A program made the translations under genes and the position numbers. A stretch of DNA of 12,939 bases from a bacterium (lineage in GTDB: Bacteria; SZUA-79; Acidulodesulfobacterales; Acidulodesulfobacteraceae). The stretch is from assembly GCA_021803845.1 (NCBI GenBank), contig JAJZLA010000014.1, positions 1-12,939 on the forward strand. The letters are read 5' to 3'. Below the pieces are notes generated by a model. That model did not search any database. It saw nothing but the letters and a program-made list of their open reading frames with translations, and was not told the DNA's origin. This document shows positions 1 through 6,534 of the stretch, piece by piece. Position 1 is the stretch's first letter. The number at the start of each line of letters is the position of its first letter.

Positions 1-678
1 ATCATAGAAAAAAGAATAGGTTATTCGTTTAAAGATAAAACATTGTTAGACCTTGCTTTTACGCATAAATCTATAAATCAGGGAAAAAATTACGAGAGGC
101 TTGAGTTTCTCGGCGATGCCGTTATTGGAGCAATCGTAGCGGAATACCTTTATTTGAATTTTAAAGATTTAAACGAGGGGGAGCTTTCGAGATACAGGGC
201 GGCGCTGGTTAGATTAGACGCCTTATGCGATATTGCCGAAAAACTTAATATTTCCGAATTTATTTTAAAAGAAAGGGACAACGGCATAGCCGGTAAGGAC
301 TCTAACGGTATAAATAAAAGGATAATAAGCAATGTTTACGAAGCGGTTATAGGAGCCGTGCTCTTAGACTCGTCTTATAAAAAAGCGAAAGATATCCTGC
401 TGTCGCATATACATAAGTTTATTCCGGATATTCGCAAAACAATTTCGGAAAATACGGATTTCAAAACGAATCTTCAGGAGCTTCTCCAGAAGGAATCTGG
501 CGCTACTCCCGAATACCGCACGGTTAAAAAAGAGGGGCCTATTCATAATGTCGTTTTTACGATTTGCGTAAAAATAAACGGAGAAATTTTTGGTTACGGA
601 ACAGGACGCTCTAAAAAAATTGCAGAACAGGACGGCGCAAAAAAAGCTCTTATAAAATTTTTAGAAAAAAATAAATGA
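1..678 (+). CDS. rnc: Ribonuclease III (5' end outside window)
   Basis: Ribonuclease III cuts double-stranded RNA in rRNA processing and mRNA turnover. The reading frame is open from base 1 (IIEKRIGYSF...), so the true start lies upstream and the TTG at 43 is internal. About 225 residues are present and the family is about 226, so only a few N-terminal residues are missing. The RNase III signature ERLEFLGDAVI (bases about 97-129) carries the metal-binding Glu and Asp. The second catalytic stretch is VYEAVIGAVLLD (about 334-369). A double-stranded-RNA-binding domain fills the C-terminal third, from NLQELLQKE to the terminal GAKKALIKFLE. The stop codon overlaps the der start (ATGA), which suggests translational coupling. 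rnc often neighbours the Era or Der GTPases. Identification is secure. Confidence 0.96.
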   Translation: MIEKRIGYSFKDKTLLDLAFTHKSINQGKNYERLEFLGDAVIGAIVAEYLYLNFKDLNEGELSRYRAALVRLDALCDIAEKLNISEFILKERDNGIAGKDSNGINKRIISNVYEAVIGAVLLDSSYKKAKDILLSHIHKFIPDIRKTISENTDFKTNLQELLQKESGATPEYRTVKKEGPIHNVVFTICVKINGEIFGYGTGRSKKIAEQDGAKKALIKFLEKNK

Positions 679-2010
679 TAAAAAATAACGATTTTTTTGT
701 ACTGCTAATCGGCAGGCCTAACGTAGGCAAATCGACCATATTCAATAAAATACTCGGCGGAGCATCCGCCCTGTCTTCAAAAATAGCCGGAACTACGCTT
801 GATTTGAATATTAAAAAAGTTTCTTTCGGCGGCGCCGATTTTCTTATTTCCGACAGCGGCGGATTTAACGTTTCTCCTGCAAACGAAACCGAAAAAAAAA
901 TAAAAGAAAAGGTTTTTGAATATTCCAAAAAAGCCGGCATAGTTTTATTCGTGGTTGATTTTAAAAGCGGATTTATACCGGAAGACAAGGAAATTTTCCT
1001 GCGTTTAATCAAAAATGAATCCAATATTATCTTAGTAATTAATAAGGTTGATTCGCCTAAAGACGCGCAAAACGCAATAGCCGAATTTTCCGGCATGGGC
1101 ATAAAAAAAATAGTTGCCGCAAGCGCCGAAACCGGGATGGGAATTGACGATATTATCGAAGAAATAACAGACGAAATAAATTTAAAAAAACCTACGAAAC
1201 CTTTAAAGAAAAATGAAGAAGCAGGTTTTAAAATTGCGATTATAGGAAGGCCTAACAGCGGCAAATCTACTTATATTAACTCTATTTTAAAGGAAGACTT
1301 GCTTTTTACGGATCAGAAACCGGGTACGACAAGGGACTCTATAGATACGTACATCCGATATAAAGAACACGCCATAACCTTGGTCGATACCGCCGGTATC
1401 AGAAAAAAATCCAGATTAGACGCAAACTCTTCTGCTTTTCAAAAACAAAGCATGGAACAGATAAAAAGAGCCGACGTCGTTATAGTTTTTATAGACGTCA
1501 ATTCGGAGATATCGCATGAAGACCTTTCGCTTTTAAAAAAGGTTACGTTAGACAAAAAACCTTTTATCATAGCTTTTACGAAGTGGGACTTGAAAGATAA
1601 AGATGCGGAGGATGCCGCCTTTAATTTAAAAAAAAGAGATTAAATTCATGCTGAAAGAATTTCATGAAACTCCTTTCGTTTATATATCCTCTAAAATAAA
1701 TAAAAATTTATATAAAATATTAGATTTGGCTATAGAAATTTATCATTCAAAAAGAATAAAAATTAAAAAGAAAGACTTGAATAAATTTATAGAAGAAGCT
1801 AAAACGGACAATAATGCCGGAAGATTATATAAATATATAACATACGGAGTTCAGAAAGAAGGAGAGGAAATCCCCACTTTTATATTATTTACCGGCAATA
1901 AAGGAAAAATATTTACAATGGTAGATATAAAATTTTTAAGAAACAGCATTAAGGAAAGATTCGGAATAAAATCCAACGTAGAAGTTATAATAGAATATAA
2001 AAAATATTAA
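675..2010 (+). CDS. der: GTPase Der (EngA), split by a +1 frame change at an A8 tract
   Basis: Der is a double-GTPase needed for 50S ribosome assembly. Bases 675-1643 encode 322 residues. They hold GTPase domain 1 (G1 GRPNVGKS at 13-20, G3 DSGG at 60-63, G4 NKVD at 123-126) and most of domain 2 (G1 GRPNSGKS at 191-198, G3 DTAG at 238-241, G4 TKWD at 302-305). The frame then stops at TAA 1641-1643. The remainder continues one base over, from about 1636 to 2010: KEIKF, then the G5-like FVYISSK and a KH-like C-terminal domain. Removing one A from the run at 1628-1635 joins both parts into about 444 residues, the usual Der length. No Shine-Dalgarno sequence precedes the start, so translation is probably coupled to rnc. 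The break may be a sequencing error, a real mutation, or one rescued by slippage. The product call is firm but whether full-length protein is made is unknown. Confidence 0.9.
1628..1635 (+). other. A8 homopolymer at the der frame break
   Basis: Eight consecutive A residues sit where the der frame changes. Upstream codons read TTA AAA AAA AGA GAT TAA, which is a stop. With seven A the same stretch reads TTA AAA AAA GAG ATT AAA TTC ATG and runs on into the second half. The same gene has an A9 run (892-900) and another A8 run (1103-1110) where the frame is intact. Confidence 0.85.
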
Positions 2011-2031
2011 TTCGAATTATTTAGTATTTTT
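2000..2031. terminator. Weak AT-rich inverted repeat between convergent genes (possible bidirectional terminator)
   Basis: The stops of der (2008-2010) and the - strand phasin-like gene (2017-2019) are the two ends of a perfect 12-bp palindrome, TAATTCGAATTA. Outside it, AAAAATA (2000-2006) can pair with TATTTTT (2025-2031), leaving an uneven internal loop. The stem has almost no G/C, so any terminator would be weak. It is the only hairpin candidate between the converging units. Confidence 0.25.
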
Positions 2032-2313
2032 CGACAGCTCCTCTACTTTAGCTTCCAATTTCTGAATTTTTTTGGTGAGTTCTTCTATATCGTAAGTCGA
2101 GGCAAAATTCATTTCATCCAATAAAATATCGGCTACTTTTTCCTTAATTGATTTAAAGATAACGCTGGATTCATATTTTACGGTTTCTATAATCTGGTCT
2201 GCCGCTTCCCTGCTTTCTTCATCCGATATATCGACGTAATCGTCTAATTTCTCCTGTGCAAGAATAGAAAGACCTTTAAGTGCTTTAAGAACTAAATTTA
2301 TATTGTCCGACAT
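2017..2313 (-). CDS. Small phasin-like coiled-coil protein
   Basis: This is a 98-residue soluble protein with many charged residues and no cysteines, no signal peptide and no membrane segment. The first part has helices of amphipathic type (LVLKALKGLSILAQEKLDDYV), followed by a stretch rich in D and E. The C-terminus (about residues 73-95, from STYDIEELTKKIQ to AKVEEL) has a clear heptad pattern. This layout, an N-terminal 'GL..L..EKL' helix followed by 'xIEEL..KI..LE.KVEEL', resembles the small phasin-like proteins annotated near polyhydroxyalkanoate genes. That is resemblance only, and no polyhydroxyalkanoate gene is visible here. It lies 33 bp after sdhE behind a good ribosome binding site (AAGGGGAAGG), so it is probably co-transcribed with sdhABE, in the place where some type E operons carry sdhF. 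Its function is not established. Confidence 0.7.
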   Translation of the reverse strand: MSDNINLVLKALKGLSILAQEKLDDYVDISDEESREAADQIIETVKYESSVIFKSIKEKVADILLDEMNFASTYDIEELTKKIQKLEAKVEELSKNTK

Positions 2314-2346
2314 CTTAACCTTCCCCTTATTTTTATTTTATATTTT

Positions 2347-3234
2347 TTAGATTTCGTTCTGCCTGACTTTCGCCATTATTCCCCTGAGAGACACATTATG
2401 CCTCGAAAAACCCATTTCGGCATAATCTCCGCCTAAAGCTATGCCTATAAGCTGAGGAAGATGCAGTATCGGCAGGGACAATTTTTTATTTATGCTTTTT
2501 GCCGCAACAGTCTGATAAGTATCGAGGCTTAAATGGCATAAAGGGCATGGAGTAACCATTACGTCAGCATTTTTTTCCTGAGCTTCGAAAATTGCATTCC
2601 CCGCCAAAGATGTAGAAGTAGCCTCATTTACGAGTATCGTCTGAAATCCGCAGCATTTTGTCCTGCGGCCGTACGATACGGGTTCGCCGCCTAATGCCTT
2701 TATTAATTCTTCGAATCCCTGAGGATTTTCTACGTCGTCGAACTTAACCGCACTGGAAGGCCTCAATATATGGCATCCGTAAAATGGAGCGATGTTAATT
2801 CCTTTCAGACTTTTTACGGCTTTTTCTTTAAGCTTATCGAAACCTATATCGTCCCTGACGGCATATAAAATATGTTTTACTTTAACTTTTCCGGAATATT
2901 TAAGCCCTATTTTAGATAGATATTCATTGGTTTTTTCTAAAGATTCCGGATTATTTATAAGTTCTTCGTTTACCTCGCTAAGCGTTAAAGTGCAGGTATT
3001 GCATATCGTCATTATATCGAGTCCGTCTTTTTCGGCTAACGCAAGGGTTCTCCCGTTGATAAAAAGTTTTAAATTTTTATCGAATCCGTCAATTACGCCT
3101 CCTCCGCAACAGGAAGCTTCAGGCATAGGAATTAAATTTATACCTAATTTATATGCTATAAATTTAGTAGCATTATCCAGTTCCTTACCGCTTTCCTGAG
3201 CTACGCAGCCCGGATAATAAGCATAGGTAATCAT
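2347..3234 (-). CDS. sdhE: Succinate dehydrogenase/fumarate reductase subunit SdhE (two CCG domains, HdrB-like)
   Basis: This 295-residue protein is related to heterodisulfide reductase subunit B. It carries two complete CCG motifs. The first is C10, C42-C43, C78, C81 (CX31CCX34CXXC). The second is C154, C194-C195, C230, C233 (CX39CCX34CXXC). In this family the motifs bind special Fe-S centres, and in type E succinate:quinone reductases and MfrABE-type fumarate reductases this subunit replaces the transmembrane SdhC/SdhD and contacts the quinone pool at the membrane surface. No transmembrane helix is apparent. Its ATG overlaps the sdhB stop by one base (TAATG), so the two are translationally coupled. 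The C-terminal PQLIGIALGGDYAEMGFSRH is typical of HdrB/SdhE proteins. The name rests on the sdhA-sdhB context plus the motifs. Confidence 0.88.
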   Translation of the reverse strand: MITYAYYPGCVAQESGKELDNATKFIAYKLGINLIPMPEASCCGGGVIDGFDKNLKLFINGRTLALAEKDGLDIMTICNTCTLTLSEVNEELINNPESLEKTNEYLSKIGLKYSGKVKVKHILYAVRDDIGFDKLKEKAVKSLKGINIAPFYGCHILRPSSAVKFDDVENPQGFEELIKALGGEPVSYGRRTKCCGFQTILVNEATSTSLAGNAIFEAQEKNADVMVTPCPLCHLSLDTYQTVAAKSINKKLSLPILHLPQLIGIALGGDYAEMGFSRHNVSLRGIMAKVRQNEI

Positions 3235-4229
3235 TATTTTTCCTCCAGATCTAATTCTTTGTATGCAAGCCTTATATCGTCCATATCTTTTATTAATTTA
3301 AGCCTCAGTGGAGGAATTTTTCCTTTTAGTCCGGCGCCGAAAGCCATAGGTAAATCGTTTATAAGTCCGGATATGCCGCCGGAATCGAATGCAACCTTTA
3401 TTTCATCGAGTCTTCCGGTTTCCCCGATAGACTTGGCTATTGAAACGACATGTTTTGAACCTGCGGAAAATGTTATAGAATTCTTAATAGTTCTTTCGTG
3501 AAGTTTAACTATAGATTTTACGGGCGAAATGCCTTTTGGGCAAAATTCTTCGCAGGACTGGCAGTGAACACAATCCCACATTCCGTCTGGCTTTGAACCG
3601 TTAACTAAGCGTGAGCCGTTTTTGTCGTTGTCTCTTGGGTCTTCGCTGTATCTGTAAAGTTTGGCTAAGGCGGCGGGTCCTAAATATCTCGGGTTGCCGG
3701 CTACTCCTCCGCATTCAGAATAACAGCACTCGCATAAAATACAATTAGGAGTATCGTTATTTCCAGTCAGATTTTGAAATTCATATTTATAATATACGGG
3801 CTGGCTTATTTTCTCGCCTTCTTTCAATGCATGAAAACTATTGTGCGCCTCGTCTTCCCTTTGCCCGAGAAGATAAGGCTTGATTTCTTTTATTTTATCG
3901 AAAAAACTCTCCTGTTCGACTATAAGGTCGCGTATAACCGGCATATTTGCAAGGGGTTCTACATTAATTATGCCGAATTTTTCTATTTCGGGACTTACCT
4001 GAGTTTTACAGGCAAGTTTCGATATGCCGTTTATCTTCATGGCGCATGAACCGCATATAGCGCTTCTGCACGACCTCCTGAAACTCAAAGTCCCGTCTAA
4101 TTCTGATTTTACTTTTATTAAAGCGTTTAGCACGGTCATACCCGGATAATCTTCAACCGTATATTCTTTGTAATAATGTTTTTCGTCGGTATCGGGATTA
4201 AATCTGTATGCCCTAATCTTAAATTCCAT
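3234..4229 (-). CDS. sdhB: Succinate dehydrogenase/fumarate reductase iron-sulfur subunit
   Basis: This 331-residue subunit carries electrons from SdhA FAD to the quinone-side subunit. The N-terminal ferredoxin domain binds [2Fe-2S] through C54, C59, C62 and C74. The next cluster motif is C163-C166-C169-C173 (CILCECCYSEC). The third is C220-C223-C226-C230 (CVHCQSCEEFCP). In classical SdhB the position of C223 is not cysteine (Ile in E. coli) and the third centre is [3Fe-4S]. The extra cysteine predicts [4Fe-4S], as reported for type E enzymes such as those of Sulfolobales. About 80 residues follow the usual end of the family (about residue 250) and include a GLKGKIPPL stretch. A ribosome binding site AAAGGGGAAA precedes the ATG. 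It lies 17 bp after sdhA and overlaps the sdhE start. Confidence 0.94.
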   Translation of the reverse strand: MEFKIRAYRFNPDTDEKHYYKEYTVEDYPGMTVLNALIKVKSELDGTLSFRRSCRSAICGSCAMKINGISKLACKTQVSPEIEKFGIINVEPLANMPVIRDLIVEQESFFDKIKEIKPYLLGQREDEAHNSFHALKEGEKISQPVYYKYEFQNLTGNNDTPNCILCECCYSECGGVAGNPRYLGPAALAKLYRYSEDPRDNDKNGSRLVNGSKPDGMWDCVHCQSCEEFCPKGISPVKSIVKLHERTIKNSITFSAGSKHVVSIAKSIGETGRLDEIKVAFDSGGISGLINDLPMAFGAGLKGKIPPLRLKLIKDMDDIRLAYKELDLEEK

Positions 4230-4246
4230 TATATTTCCCCTTTCTA

Positions 4247-5920
4247 TTAATACGTCCTCGGCTGAGGTTTAAATTTTGTCACGGCAACTTCGGAAAAATC
4301 GAATTTTATATTTTCTTTACCGTCTAAAGTAGCTAATGTATGTTTAAGCCATTTTTCGTCGTCTCTTTCGGGAAAATCCGTTCTATAATGCGCGCCTCTC
4401 GATTCTTTCCTTAAAATTGCGCCTCTCGTGATAACTTCGGCTATCAGAAGTATATTGTTAAACTCGAACGCCTCGACTATATCGGTATTAAAAGTCTTAG
4501 ATTTGTCGTCTATACCTATGTTTTTTGCGCGTTCTTTGAGTTCGATAATTTTTTCTAGAGCTTTTTTCATAGCATTTTCTTCCCTGAAAACGCCTACGTC
4601 GGCTCTCATCTCTTCCTGAAGTTCCGATTTTAACAAACCGTGCCTCTCTTTTCCTAAAGATTTTTTAAGCTTTTCAAAAGCTTCCTCGTCTCTTTTGACC
4701 GCCTTTTCATCGAATTTTCTTTCGTCTGCGGTTTTTAAAAATTCGGCTATATCGATTCCGGCTCTTCTTCCAAATACCACGGTATCCAGAAGAGAATTTC
4801 CTCCAAGCCTGTTTGCCCCGTGAACGCTGACGCAGGCTGATTCTCCCGCCGAATAATAGCCTTCAATTACCGTCCTGCCGTTATAATCGGTTTTAATGCC
4901 GCCCATGGAGTAGTGGGCTCCGGGTCTGATAGGAATCGGTTCGTAAATTGGATTGACGCCTTCGAAATCAATGGATAACTGCATTATTTGGGGAAGCTTT
5001 TCCATTATCCTTTCTTTGCCTAAATGCCTTACGTCTAAAAGTATCGCGCCGTCAACTCCTCTTCCTTCGTTAATTTCGGTCTGTTCCGCTCTGGCCACGA
5101 CGTCTCTGGGGGCAAGCTCCATAGCCTTGGGAGCATATTTCGACATAAACCTGACGCCAAGAGAATTAAGAAGATAAGCGCCCTCTCCCCTCGCGCCTTC
5201 GGTAACCAATATTCCCGTACTTTTAAGAGTCGTAGGATGAAACTGCACGAATTCCATATCCATTAAAGGAACGCCCGCTTTAATAGAAACGGCCATACCG
5301 TCTCCCGTATTTATGAGAGCGTTCGTATTGGAAGAATATACCTGTCCGTAACCGCCGGTAGCAAACAGTACCGCTTTTGCGGCAATACCTTCAAACTTTC
5401 CGTTTTTAATATCGTAAGCTACTACTCCGCTGACCTTTCCGTTATCGGTAACTAAACTTGTAACGAAATATTCGTAGAGAATTTTTGTTTTATATTTAAG
5501 GACGTTATCGAAAAGTCCGTGCAGCATCATATGCCCTACCGCATCGGCATAATAGCAGGAACGGGGGAAACTCTGCCCGCCGAAAGGTCTCTGTGCAATG
5601 CCTCCCTTATCGTTTCTATTGAATACCACCCCCATTCTCTGAAGGTCGAGTATGTTGGCGGGGGCTTCGCTCGTCAAAATTTCTATCGCATCCTGGTCGC
5701 CGAGATAATCGCTGCCTTTAACCGTATCGAAAAAATGGGATTCCCACGAATCGTTTTCGTCGAATGCCGCGTTGACTCCTCCCTGAGCCGCTCCGGAATG
5801 CGACCTCGTAGGATAAACCTTGCTTACTATCACCGCGTCTATCCCTTTTTTTCTAAGTTCGACGGCGGCTCTTAATCCCGCAAGTCCGGCGCCGACGATA
5901 ACAACGTCATGTTTTAACAT
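4247..5920 (-). CDS. sdhA: Succinate dehydrogenase/fumarate reductase flavoprotein subunit
   Basis: This 557-residue catalytic subunit interconverts succinate and fumarate. The FAD-binding Rossmann motif GAGLAGLRAA is at 10-19. H41 in RSHSGAAQGG is the expected covalent FAD attachment site. Substrate-site elements are HPTT (H228), TEGARGEGAYLLN (240-252), PRDVV (R272, the likely proton-transfer Arg), HYSMGG (H336) and GANRLGGNSLLD (368-379, R371). No residues precede the flavin fold, so there is no Tat signal, and the enzyme should face the cytoplasm, unlike periplasmic MfrA-type fumarate reductases. A GAGG ribosome binding site lies six bases before the ATG. It is the first gene of sdhA-sdhB-sdhE. 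Sequence alone does not tell whether the enzyme runs as a dehydrogenase or a fumarate reductase. Confidence 0.96.
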   Translation of the reverse strand: MLKHDVVIVGAGLAGLRAAVELRKKGIDAVIVSKVYPTRSHSGAAQGGVNAAFDENDSWESHFFDTVKGSDYLGDQDAIEILTSEAPANILDLQRMGVVFNRNDKGGIAQRPFGGQSFPRSCYYADAVGHMMLHGLFDNVLKYKTKILYEYFVTSLVTDNGKVSGVVAYDIKNGKFEGIAAKAVLFATGGYGQVYSSNTNALINTGDGMAVSIKAGVPLMDMEFVQFHPTTLKSTGILVTEGARGEGAYLLNSLGVRFMSKYAPKAMELAPRDVVARAEQTEINEGRGVDGAILLDVRHLGKERIMEKLPQIMQLSIDFEGVNPIYEPIPIRPGAHYSMGGIKTDYNGRTVIEGYYSAGESACVSVHGANRLGGNSLLDTVVFGRRAGIDIAEFLKTADERKFDEKAVKRDEEAFEKLKKSLGKERHGLLKSELQEEMRADVGVFREENAMKKALEKIIELKERAKNIGIDDKSKTFNTDIVEAFEFNNILLIAEVITRGAILRKESRGAHYRTDFPERDDEKWLKHTLATLDGKENIKFDFSEVAVTKFKPQPRTY

Positions 5921-5969
5921 TTACAACCTCTATTTTATAGTCTTTTTTTAGGAATGCAATTTTTTAAAT

Positions 5970-5998
5970 ATTATAGGATAAACCTTTAAAATTTGCAA
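5970..5998 (-). promoter_or_regulatory. Predicted sigma70-type promoter for sdhABE
   Basis: Read on the - strand, a -35 TTGCAA (5993-5998) is followed by a 17-base spacer and a perfect -10 TATAAT (5970-5975). Transcription would start near 5963, giving a leader of about 43 bases before the sdhA ATG. The element lies wholly in the 85-bp gap between moaC and sdhA. It suggests sdh is a transcription unit of its own, although no terminator separates it from moaC. Confidence 0.65.
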
Positions 5999-6005
5999 TA
6001 AAATT

Positions 6006-6488
6006 TTATCTATTATACCGGCCGCTTTTTCCTCCTTCTTTGCTTATCAGATAAATTTCCGATATTTCGATAGATTTATCTACCGCTTTTAGCATATCGT
6101 AAACGGTTAACGCCGCTACCGACGCCGACGTCAAGCTTTCCATTTCCACTCCGGTTTTGCCGGATATTTTAACCGTAGAAATTATAGTTATAGAATTTTC
6201 ATTTTCGTCCGGTTTGAAAGCAATATCACAGCTTTCAATGTTTAAAGGATGACATAAGGGTATTAATTCGGAAGTTTTTTTTGCCGCCATAATTCCCGCA
6301 ATTTTTGCCGTTCCTAATGCATCTCCTTTTTTGCCGCCTTTGCCTACGGCAAGTTGAAACGCTTCTGCGGACATAGATACTTTTGCATGGGCGGCGGCGA
6401 TTCTTACGGTATTATCTTTTGGGGAAACATCGACCATTTTAGGCATTCCTTTTTCGTCGAGATGAGTTAGCTTTGTTTCTTTTTTCAT
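6006..6488 (-). CDS. moaC: Cyclic pyranopterin monophosphate synthase MoaC
   Basis: MoaC converts the MoaA product, 3',8-cyclo-7,8-dihydro-GTP, to cyclic pyranopterin monophosphate in molybdenum cofactor synthesis. The protein is 160 residues, the usual family length. Visible signatures are LTHLDEKG (7-14), KIAGIMAAKKTSELIPLCHPL (62-82, with K70 and H80 at active-site positions), GVEMESLT (113-120), YDMLKAVDK (130-138, D131 and K134) and a C-terminal GGKSG. The frame is open to an ATG at 6554, but the start at 6488 is chosen because GGAGG lies at correct spacing before it, it matches the family N-terminus, and the longer form would overlap the upstream gene. No other mo-cofactor gene is in the window, so the pathway must be completed elsewhere. 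Confidence 0.95.
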   Translation of the reverse strand: MKKETKLTHLDEKGMPKMVDVSPKDNTVRIAAAHAKVSMSAEAFQLAVGKGGKKGDALGTAKIAGIMAAKKTSELIPLCHPLNIESCDIAFKPDENENSITIISTVKISGKTGVEMESLTSASVAALTVYDMLKAVDKSIEISEIYLISKEGGKSGRYNR

Positions 6489-6534
6489 TATGATTTCCTC
6501 CGGCTTGATTAACCTTTGTCTTATTATTTTTAAA

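Noticed and set aside
43..678. RNase III starting at the TTG at base 43
   Set aside because: The frame is open from base 1 and the upstream residues (EKRIGYSFKDK) are family sequence, so the gene is truncated by the window edge.
650..1264. A 204-residue ORF antisense to der
   Set aside because: It mirrors der codons, has no ribosome binding site or domain, and is a low-complexity hydrophobic shadow.
1628..1643. Programmed ribosomal +1 frameshift signal in der
   Set aside because: No known +1 shift context (such as a CUU or CCC slippery codon with a stimulator or internal SD) is seen; a homopolymer error or transcriptional slippage explains the break better.
1648..2010. The downstream der piece as an independent gene
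   Set aside because: It starts inside GTPase domain 2, has no Shine-Dalgarno sequence, and is the expected Der C-terminal part.
5519..5875. A + strand ORF opposite sdhA
   Set aside because: It lies wholly inside the well-supported sdhA and shows no family features; likewise the + strand ORFs opposite sdhE, sdhB, rplM, the CBS gene and the Fe-S gene.
4247..5920. Periplasmic MfrA-type fumarate reductase
   Set aside because: SdhA begins at the FAD fold with no Tat signal, so a cytoplasmic type E enzyme fits better.
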